64,000 bases of DNA, taken from positions 4,652,501 through 4,716,500 of the forward strand of contig NC_059501.1 in assembly GCF_914767665.1 (NCBI RefSeq), written 5' to 3'. Every line of letters starts with the position of its first letter. The first letter of the stretch is position 1. The position numbers were made by a program, and so were the translations under genes. This stretch comes from Harmonia axyridis. Its lineage: Eukaryota > Arthropoda > Insecta > Coleoptera > Coccinellidae. Below are positions 56,366 to 64,000 of the stretch, in pieces. Below the pieces are notes generated by a model. It ran no database searches. It worked only from the letters and a program-made list of their open reading frames with translations, and was not told the origin of the DNA.

Positions 56366-56689
56366 TTCTGAGTGAGGTAAAAGGTGATTGAATTAGTGTT
56401 GTAGGATTTTAGAGTTGCTGTTTTGATTAAGAAGATTTTTTCACTTGGGTGAGAAGACCTACTCCGAAAGCTAGTACCTACTTTGCGGTTGAAAATATTT
56501 TATTCAGTTTTGATGTAGCCAAATTATGATTATTTCTTTTCACCTTGTGTCCTTGATGATTTTTCACTTCAAAACTGATGTGTTCTCGTGCTAGGATGCG
56601 GTATAACAACCGATATTTGTACCAAATTTCATGAAACCTCGTATAGCTTTCGAGAAAAGCTGTGAACAGTAGATTTTTCTGATTCTATT

Positions 56690-57990
56690 CGGGGGGAAAA
56701 CTGATCATAATTTTGTGCTGAAAATTTGCATGTTGTGGTTTGAGACATTGATCTTTCTTCCTGAAATATTTTCAGATCTCTACAACTTCCGGCTATACCT
56801 ACTAGAAACAGCCTACTAATTCCTTATTTCAAATGACACAACTATTAAGTTATTGAATCATTAAATAGCTTTTTTATGAAAATTTCAGCAATATGCCATA
56901 CCTTGGGCAAGAATTCAAAGGTTCATAAGTTTTTGGGATTCTTATGAAAAAAATAATGGGGACGGGGACTCACATTATTTTGAATATTTCTGCAGAGAAA
57001 GCTTCCTTCAAAAAAACCCTTATCATTTTTGATTCTGCGAATACAGTATTATGAACCGGTTCGCGGTTTGGACGAAAAATGTACAGGGTGTTGATCAGAA
57101 TTTGGACAACATAAATTCAATAAAACTCAAGATTTTCAAATTAGAACCTATATTTTTTATTATTTCAGTCGATTCTATGTAGAGGGGGAACTTGAGCAAA
57201 CCTCATACCTAAAATGAATATTTCAAGAGTTATCGAGGAAGAACTTTAAATGAGGAAAACCCGTAATTTCTAAATGTGTGGAGTATTCTGTGATTTCCGG
57301 AAAACGCAGAAAGAAACATGAATTCGATGTTTCAATTACTGAATTTGACATTTAAAGAATTGTAATGAATTATTCGTAATTCAAAATTGAATTGGTTTAT
57401 GGATTTCTCAACAATCCCGAAGAAAAATGAGTTATAATACTAGAAATGTAAAATTTTATTATCCAAATATAGAATTTTAGTTTCTTCCTGTATTTTCCGG
57501 AAGTCACAGACTACTCCACACAGTTAGAAATTTCGGTTATTCTTCATTTAAAGTTCTTCGATAACTCTTAAAGTATTCATTTTAGGTATAGGGTTTGCTC
57601 AGGTAACCCCCAATATTTTCGTACGTAGAATCGACTAAATAATAAAAAATAATGGTTCTAATTTGAGAATCTCGAGTTTTAATGAATGTGAGTTGTCTAA
57701 ATTCTTGATCTTCTGATAAACACGCTGTATATTTTTCATAATACTACGTATTCACAGAATCGAATATGATGAGGGTTTTTTCGAAGAAATCTTTCTCTGC
57801 AGAAATATTCGAAAAAATGTGAGTCCCCGCCGCCATCATTTTTTTCATAAGAATCCCATTAACCTATGAACCGTTGAATTTTTACTCAAGGTATGGCGTA
57901 TAGCTGAAATTGTCATCAAAAAAGCTATCTAATGATGCAATAATATAGTGGGTATGTAATTCGAAATAAGGAATTAGTAGTCTTATAATT
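56690..57990. mobile_element. 1.5-kb foldback element, copy 2
   Basis: Same order of blocks as 40803-42330 (CTGATCATAATTTTGTGCTG, GTACAGGGTGTTGATCAGAA, TTTTCCGGAAGTCACAGACT, GCTATCTAATGATGCAATAA), again palindromic about ~57410. Both outermost ends (the ACAGGGTGATTC parts) are missing, and the arms have diverged more than in copy 1. Confidence 0.82.
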
Positions 57991-58049
57991 CTCGAGATAC
58001 TCTCAGTGAGCATCGAAGTTGGGATCCCCTGTTCAATTTCTGTCATTGT

Positions 58050-58300
58050 AATAATAATAATAATAAACTTTATTTAGCACTAGGCTATTGAGAACAATAC
58101 AAATGTTATCCACTAACTTAATTAAATTCTTCATAAATATAACTCATTAAATATTGTTTTAATTCTTTATAATTATGGCAATATTTGATCTTTTCAGGTA
58201 GTTTATTGAAAAGAACTAATTCCCTGCTAAATGTGGATTTATTCATTAATGTAGTAATAACTTTCTCTCTGTAAAAATCATCTAGACGTCGTGTAATCTA
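58050..58300 (-). pseudogene. LINE ORF2 C-terminal end with AAT repeat tail
   Basis: Minus-strand frame: REKVITTLMNKSTFSRELVL, FNKLPEKIKYCHNYKELKQY, LMSYIYEEFN then stop. The FNKLPExIK...F/YKxLK string is typical of insect non-LTR C termini. Beyond the stop the plus strand shows (AAT)6-like repeats at 58040-58062, the 3' tail. Confidence 0.7.
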
Positions 58301-58709
58301 AAAATATAATAAACTACAGGGTGTTACATTCAAACCAATTGCCGCTAGACAATAAGTATTTTGGATAATATTGTTAATTTAACTAATAAAGAATGTTACG
58401 CGTTACTTTATGAGCACACACAAAACTATTGTATTTTGTCCATCCTGTACCAATTGAAATCAACATGTGATACATTTTTGGAATCAGCTCAGCTAGAGTA
58501 TTCCGAAATTTGAGACAAAATGGGGGTGTTCCATCAAAAACGGTGACCTCATTACTCGAAAGTTATTCACCCTGTATATTAGATTATTATTTCAAAATAC
58601 GGTAAATTAAAATAAAAAATCGACGTGTTTCAGGATTATCTCTTAAAATGGTCTGTTTAGCTAAAAATAAATTTGTTCCATACTTAACGGACACAGTGTA
58701 TAATTTAGG

Positions 58710-58770
58710 TAAAGCAGGGCGGCGAATTTTTTTTTTGCCAGGGCGCTAAAATGTCTGGCGGCGGTCCTGT
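58710..58770 (-). repeat. hAT-like terminus relic
   Basis: Reverse strand reads CAGGACCGCCGCCAGACATT then TTAGCGCCCTGG, related to the ends at 7513 and 22843. Confidence 0.35.
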
Positions 58771-58876
58771 GTATACGGACAGAAGAACAGAGTCTAATTT
58801 GAGTCGAACATTTAAAAACTGCAGACATTGAGAGGAAATAATTGTGCGAACTGTTCGGGGAATGTCCACTCAAATA
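58765..58876 (+). repeat. 112-bp direct repeat, left unit
   Basis: TCCTGTGTATACGGACAGAA through GAACTGTTCGGGGAATGTCC; repeated at 59646-59759 with ~13 differences. The two units flank DD41D copy L. Confidence 0.88.
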
Positions 58877-59641
58877 AAGGGTGTTTTGTTTTTAGAGCTA
58901 TAGAACTTTAAATTGCAATAAAACAACGATGGATTATTCGATTGACATGAATTTTATTTATCCGCAAGATAATCTTGTGGCATTACATTTTAAATATGAT
59001 TTCTGGCATATGACCGCCACGGCTGGCTCGGATGTAGGCCAATCTGGACGTCCAATTTTCGATTACTTTTTCCAACATTTGTGGCCGTATATCGGCAATA
59101 ACACGGCGAATGTTGTCTTCCAAATGGTCAAGGGTTTGTGGCTTATCCGCATAGACCAATGACTTTACATAGCCCCACAGAAATTAGTCTAGCCGTGTTA
59201 AATCACAAGATCTTGGAGGCCAATTCACAGGTCCAAAACGTGAAATTAGGCGGTCACCAAACGTGTCCTTCAATAAATCGATTGTGGCACGAGCTGTGTG
59301 ACATGTTGCGCCGTCTTGTTGGAACCACAGCTCCTGGACATCATGGTTGTTCAATTCAGGAAAGAAAAAGTTAGTAATCATGGGTCTATACCGATCACCA
59401 TTGACTGTAACGTTCTGGCCATCATCGTTTTTGAAGAAGTACGGACCAATGATTCCACCAGCCCATAAAGCGCACGAAACAGTCAGTTTTTCTGGATGTA
59501 ACGGTGTTTCGACGTACACTTGAGGATTAGCTTCACTCCAAATGCGTCAGTTTTGTTTTTTGACGTAGCCATTCAACCAGAAGTGCGCTCCATCGGTAAA
59601 CAAAATAAAATGGACGGAGTGCGCGATACGTATTCCGCACA
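58877..59641 (-). mobile_element. DD41D derivative, copy L (left terminal repeat missing)
   Basis: Right terminal repeat intact with TA at 58875-58876. Similarity stops at 59641 in the N-terminal stub, so the first ~125 bp of the element and its terminal repeat are absent. First block TDGAHFWLNGYVKKQN, second Asp block intact, third region CDLTRLD then a TAG before FLWGYV. Confidence 0.92.
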
Positions 59642-59645
59642 TATA

Positions 59646-59759
59646 TCCTGTATATACGGACAGAAGAACAGAGTCTAATTTTAGTCGAACATTCAAAAAC
59701 TGCAGACAATGAGACGAAATAATTGAACGAACTGTTCGGGGAACGTCCACTCAAACAAA
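59646..59759 (+). repeat. 112-bp direct repeat, right unit
   Basis: Partner of 58765-58876. Being diverged (~10%), it predates copy L or was produced by an older duplication; it is not a target-site duplication. Confidence 0.88.
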
Positions 59760-59859
59760 CCCAAAATGAATCCAGATCCCCGTTATTCAAAATACGAATA
59801 ACGCCACACACCTTGTCAATTTTATTCTTCCATTACCTACGGAAAGAAAAAACTATCTA

Positions 59860-60060
59860 CGCCCTTTTATTTGAATGACAATAGCAAACCACCCTGGGCG
59901 AGGGGATGCTCGGGGGTGAGAGTTGAAAGAGAACAGCGCTGATTGGCCCGAATCCCGAGGGCGCACAATAAACCCGAACGTGATTTCCTCAAATTGAAAA
60001 CACCTCGTCACAATGGCTATGCCCGAGGTGGTTGACATTTTTCTCCCTTCTCAGTGTTTC
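59860..60060. other. GC-rich patch
   Basis: Non-repetitive; contains CCACCCTGGGCGAGGGGATG. No gene recognised. Confidence 0.3.
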
Positions 60061-60154
60061 TGCCTTGGGGTCGATAAATTCGATACGTACGAGCTATGTT
60101 AATCCAGTCGAAAACAACAGCTTTAAAATTTTTACGAAAATAATAATTTTGTTC

Positions 60155-61255
60155 TACAGGGTGTTTCAATGGGAAACGGAAATACTTCACAGGTGCATAG
60201 GTGGCACCAAGGCGGTTCTGGAGATACCCATTTATTGGGTCTTACTGTCTTCGTAGCCGAGATACAGGGTGTTTTATGAATTTTGCCCGTTTCTTTCTGA
60301 GGTCATATCAAACGAAGCACCCGGTATATTTTTTTTCATATTTGGCAAATATGTTCCTAGTTGAGAGCCTAAACGTATCATGCAATAACCGCCTTGAAAA
60401 TCTAGGTCCGGGTTAACAAAAAATTATGAATCGTTTGAATCGTCGAAACAACACCCTGTACATCGGAATTTTGAAAATCTGTTTTAATATTCGGAAACAC
60501 CACTAAAAACTAAACTGAGACGTGTACTGCAAACTTTCGCGCAGACAGTTTTCAAATTCAAATTTTCAACGAAAAAGCGAAGTTTTTGTGAACTTGGATA
60601 CCTGAAAGTGGTTTGAAGTGATTTTTAACAATGAATTATCAGAAATATTGAATCCATAATTATTTCAAGATGACTTTGTAATTCATTTTCACATTGATTT
60701 TCCTTTTTATAGCTGTATACCATTTCAGTTTTTATTTTTGAGTTACTCTCTCGTCGTTTCTCATTACTGCGCCAATTTTCAACGTAAACGTGAAGTTTTT
60801 AAGAATTTGGTTAGCTGTAAGTGGTTTCAAGTAACTTTTAGTGATAAAGTCATAAGTTAGTTATTGAGAACATAGTCCTCTTTTGTGTGTAAAGTCTATT
60901 GTTTCTTTTAGCAGAGCTGTTTTCACTACTGCGAATAATCATAAAATTTCGTATTGAATCAAGTAGGTTGACATCACTTTGACAGAAGACCATTGTTGTT
61001 TAGGATAATTCAGATTTAATAATTATTTTGTTAAAAGTCACTTCAAACCACTTCCAGGTATCCAAGTTCTCAAAAACTTCACTTTTACTTTGAAAATTTG
61101 TGCAGTAAAACTGTCCCGAAAATTTGAAGTAGGTACACGTCTCAGTTTAGTTTTTAGTGGTGTTTCCGAATATTAAAACAGATTTTCAAAATTCCGATGT
61201 ACAGGGTACCTATGCATCTGTGAAGTATTTCCGTTTCGCGATGAAACACCCTGTA
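60155..61255. mobile_element. 1.1-kb foldback element with asymmetric block
   Basis: TACAGGGTGTTTCAATGGGA / TACAGGGTGTTTCATCGCGA (reverse of right end) start the two arms. AAACGGAAATACTTCACAG, ACATCGGAATTTTGAAAATC, CACCACTAAAAACTAAACTG and GAACTTGGATACCTG-type blocks pair. The left arm has ~240 bp (about 60207-60446) absent from the right, itself containing two ACAGGGTG-like motifs. Noncoding. Confidence 0.82.
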
Positions 61256-61259
61256 TAAC

Positions 61260-61835
61260 TACAGACGTTTTATTTTTATAGTTTGTATTTTGATTCATTT
61301 ATAATTCTTTTTTTTGGTGATCGTTTTTTACCTCAAGTTTTATTTTTCTGAGTTTGTTATCAAAATCGAATAGCTCGGAAAAAACTGTTTTAAATGATGC
61401 ACTCATCTACAAGGGCGTAGATCAAATTAAAAAAAAATCTTGACGACTTGGCAGAAACACAATTTTAAAATTGACAACATATTGCTATAAATATACTAGC
61501 CACAGTATATCTTTTCGAAGATTTGATTCGGATTTTTAAAGTATGATATTCATAGATCGAGGTCACAAGCTAGGAACCGATTTTGAAGTATAAATATTTC
61601 TGAGATTCGGATCGATGAATTTTCAAGGCAAAATATAAGAGATTCAGAATATTCTATTTTAAATAATTCGTTAGATATGAAATTCAATTTGGTAAATTTT
61701 ATTCTTATATCGTGAAGTGCTGGCAGTACATACTGCTCTTAAATGAAATTGAATATTCGTGATAATATTGGATACATAATATTGTCCAATAGAGCAGGAG
61801 CGTGATAATTCCTACATAAATACCGCATTTGTCAT
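61260..61835. other. AT-rich 5' flank of the tRNA gene
   Basis: No gene or repeat recognised. Confidence 0.5.
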
Positions 61836-61838
61836 CAA

Positions 61839-61920
61839 GGTAGCGTGGCCGAGCGGTCTAAGGCGCTGGTTTAAGGCACCAGTCTCTTCGGAGGCGTGGG
61901 TTCGAATCCCACCGCTGCCA
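61839..61920 (+). tRNA. tRNA-Leu (anticodon AAG)
   Basis: 82 nt. Acceptor stem GGTAGCG/CGCTGCC (one T-G pair) with discriminator A at 61920. D-arm/A box TGGCCGAGCGG, anticodon stem CTGGT/ACCAG with loop TTAAGGC giving AAG at 61873-61875 (reads CUU/CUC after inosine). Long class II variable arm (CTCTTCGGAG) as expected for Leu, and T-arm/B box GGTTCGAATCC at 61899-61909. No intron, no encoded CCA. Structure is complete, so it is likely functional. Confidence 0.97.
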
Positions 61921-61924
61921 TATC

Positions 61925-61930
61925 TTTTTT
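61925..61930 (+). terminator. RNA polymerase III T-run terminator
   Basis: TTTTTT starting five bases after the tRNA-Leu 3' end, the usual Pol III stop. Confidence 0.85.
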
Positions 61931-61934
61931 CCAT

Positions 61935-62525
61935 TTTTATACCTCTGAAAAGAAATTTTTTTTTTGATCATCGTACAAAGGGTACTAATCAATTTCAACA
62001 ATTATATCTCACCAAAAAAATCCTTTTATTTGTTTTTGAATGGAATTTGAATAGAATTCTGGAATTGATCAAAAAACGAAATCAACACGGCGAAAACTAC
62101 ATTTCTACCTACTTATTTAAAGCATAAAACTTTGTGTGGTTATTCTAATACACTAAATTCACATTGGATCCGATTAGAGTTTTTACTTTTGAAGAGAAAA
62201 ATGAGGAACATTTGGTCGCTCGTTCAACAACGTGCAAATTGCTTCCCTGGACACCACATCACTGGATGAGGGGCTCTAATGAAAGGATCTCCTTGAAATT
62301 TTTGTGATTATTGCACATATTCAAACTAAGATTTTCGTAATAAAAGATCCTTCATCTGTTTACGGTTCTGCTTGTATTTGAAAAATTCTGCAAAATCAAC
62401 AAGATGTCATTCCAAAGATGAGAACCTTTATCTGTTTCTCATCTTCTACATCAATCTTTGGGATGATGTCTTGTTTAGCTTCCTCTTCTTCCTCAAGAAC
62501 TTGAGCAGCACATCTTTGAACGCCT
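61935..62525. other. No gene recognised
   Basis: A minus-strand frame crossing 62400-62608 has an acidic stretch (LEEEEEAKQD) and continues into the tandem repeat below. It may be part of an unrecognised or decayed gene. Confidence 0.3.
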
Positions 62526-62535
62526 CTGGTTCTTT

Positions 62536-62605
62536 GTACTTGTAAGCTTATTGGGAGGTATTGTACTTGTAAGCTTATCGGGCGGTATTGTACTTGTAGA
62601 AGGTA
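62536..62605. repeat. Short ~28-bp tandem repeat
   Basis: TGTACTTGTAAGCTTATTGG and TGTACTTGTAAGCTTATCGG with a third partial TTGTACTTGTAGAAGG. One minus-strand frame reads TSTIPPDKLTSTIPPNKLTS, but stops soon follow. Confidence 0.6.
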
Positions 62606-62609
62606 CATT

Positions 62610-63055
62610 CAGCTTTTTTTGCTGAACCATGTGGCGTTTCTAACTCACTAAAGGTTTCATGTAAAGCAAGTTTAACCCTTGATGTTTATTGGCTTGTTCT
62701 TTTTCTTCAATAACACTATTCTCTGTCACTCTTAGTAGAGCCACTCAAGCCAGATGTTTTATGCTACCACGAAACTCCTAGGACACCCAAGAGCTTGACT
62801 GACATGGCTCAGCTCAGAGATTGTCAAACAGATAAAGGTCATCAGTTTTTGGGTTACATATTCTTTCAGATTTTATTGTTTCATTTTTGGGTACTATTCT
62901 CATTGTCTTTGGCGACAAAAAGCAATTAGACATAATGTATTTGTCTAGCCGAATTTGTCGTCATAATACTTGATATAAATGTACCTGCATTATTGTAACA
63001 AAAGACTTTCGTGGTATTTGTGCATATAACTTTCTCATTCATAAGGTTCTCAGAC
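62610..63055. other. No gene recognised
   Basis: Nothing supported on either strand. Confidence 0.4.
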
Positions 63056-63057
63056 AA

Positions 63058-63350
63058 ATACAATAGAGAATATCATTTCCCTACCCCAATTAGTGCGCAG
63101 GTACCATGATACCATTGCGCAAGCATAAAACTTAGAGAATAAGAAAAGGAAGAAGAAATTTACGGTGTACAATATGATTTTATTTTTGTAACCCAGGTTT
63201 AAAACTGGAAAAAGTGAGAGAACAGTGGAGTAAGATGCGAGGTGATGACCAATTAAGTTAGTATAGTATTCAAGGATGTTTTCAAGTGCTGTATTACAAT
63301 AAAGTTCTCGTCTGTCGTCCATCAGTGTTTTAATAATCCCCACGAAAACG
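63058..63350 (+). repeat. LTR-like repeat, copy 2
   Basis: Partner of 36095-36385 in the same orientation. AATAAA at ~63298, followed by GTTCTCGTCTGTCGTCCATC and ATCCCCACGAAAAC, fits the R/U5 side of an LTR. No coding region of an LTR element is adjacent. Confidence 0.5.
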
Positions 63351-63439
63351 CGATACCCTAAAATCTAAAAATCAATTGGAAAGAATTTTTTCTCATATCG
63401 AAAAAAAATGAAATTCAGATAGGAGTCAGGCTGATATTA

Positions 63440-63960
63440 TTCTCTTCCAACTCCTTTTCAATATATACTCTAAAGAAAGTTTCAAAGAAGCAATGATGAA
63501 GATCGAAGGGAGTATTAGGGTTAACGGGGAGATACTGAACAACATATAATATGCTAACGATACAGTCATATTTAGAGCCAACATTGTTTAAGACCTAGAA
63601 CAAGTGAACAAAATACTCAGGATGACGAATATCTGATAGTCTAGAGTCTAGACCCAAACATCGAAATAAGGTCAAGAAGAAGCCTAGATCAGCACTTGAG
63701 CGAATGAAGAGACTTCTAAGTAACGCAGCCTTGGACATAAGACTACGCCATCGAATGGTTAAATTCTATTAACACTCTGTTCTTAAATACGAATTGAAGC
63801 CTGGACAGTCAAGTTGACAACTCTGGTGCTAATCGAAGCATGTGAAATGTGGGTCTTTTGCAGAATGCTCAAGTTTTTGTGGACAGATAAAGTGTCGGAA
63901 GAGAGGGTGCTAGACAGTGCAGCTAGAGAGCTGCTTACTTCTTAGGGGCGCTCAGTATCA
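63440..63960 (+). pseudogene. RTE-like LINE reverse transcriptase fragment
   Basis: Frames: FQLLFNIYSKESFKEAMMKI, VNGEILNNI then a stop, YANDTVIF (the YADD box with Asp to Asn), and near the end EAWTVKLTTLVLIEACEMWV, FCRMLKFLWTDKVSEERVLD. The order (FNIY..., YADDTV, EAWTLK, FEMWCYRRMLKI.WTDRVSN) is that of RTE-clade ORFs. Many stops; the fragment may continue past the window edge. Confidence 0.7.
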
Positions 63961-64000
63961 ATTGCTCCAATTAAATCATAAAGGTCAAAATAGAGACAAA

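Noticed and set aside
56115..56375. 86-codon frame in the 56-kb GC-rich island
   Set aside because: Poly-G driven composition (GEGGGGIAEG) and no recognisable domain.
58315..58576. ACAGGGTG...CACCCTGT pair as a small foldback
   Set aside because: Only the ~8 outermost bases pair; the interior is not palindromic, so the boundary is not supported.
62396..62608. 70-codon minus-strand frame with an acidic stretch
   Set aside because: Half of it is a ~28-bp tandem repeat and no start, splice or homologous domain supports it.

Overview
This is AT-rich, intron-bearing, transposon-dominated nuclear DNA, almost certainly from an insect. The evidence is several Tc1/mariner lineages, hAT-like MITEs, Jockey-like, RTE-like and Penelope-like retroelement fragments, a Gypsy integrase remnant, 56 and 59 bp GT-AG introns and a eukaryotic tRNA-Leu. 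A beetle is plausible from the mix but cannot be shown without a search. No operon, CRISPR array or bacterial feature was seen. The only features that look like host genes are a tRNA-Leu(AAG) at 61839-61920 and a weakly supported two-exon 3' gene end on the minus strand at 24600-25150.

The dominant repeat is a Tc1/mariner family with catalytic spacing DD41D. Twelve copies (249-1172, 5110-6041, 7764-8339, 25338-26282, 30595-31158, 33254-34036, 37299-38227, 39396-40317, 43749-44690, 51265-52202, 54313-55081, 58877-59641) cover about 16% of the window. Every copy that spans the site carries the same internal deletion: the first ~35 codons of the transposase are joined out of frame to the catalytic domain. 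The family has therefore spread as a deletion derivative. A second, older DD41D lineage lies at 16080-18080. Two DD34D mariner families (2948-4175 and 23220-24497; three Mos1-like copies at 7703-8862, 32119-34065 and 47443-48362) and one DD34E Tc1 family (14045-15372, 28540-30409, 44905-46295) complete the class II set. All are broken.

Insertions are nested and give a relative chronology. DD41D copies sit in a LINE ORF (removing the copy restores the frame), in two of the three Mos1-like copies and in a MITE. A LINE with a 6-bp target duplication splits the older DD41D element, and another LINE fragment splits a Tc1 copy.

The most unusual material is a tyrosine-recombinase (Crypton-like) remnant at 20270-21705. 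Its left side has a long imperfect palindrome, followed by a short sequence repeated inverted at the far end. The same plan, with a similar palindrome apex, recurs in the element at 42424-42980 and in a ~412-bp repeat present three times (6989-7399, 42982-43395, 50654-51065). Other structured elements are foldbacks of 0.46 to 1.5 kb (40803-42330, 48640-49099, 56690-57990, 60155-61255), a 1.2-kb element with ten copies of a GGTTCTCGACCA-like motif (49100-50293), a CAAGTCAAGTAG-based array (52217-52850), and a perfect 42-bp-arm hairpin between 14-bp direct repeats (44717-44903).

Short GC-rich, non-repetitive pockets (about 4.2, 15.6, 19.6, 31.6, 36.5, 38.5, 56.2 and 59.9 kb) stand out from the AT-rich background and are the best candidates for host regulatory DNA.
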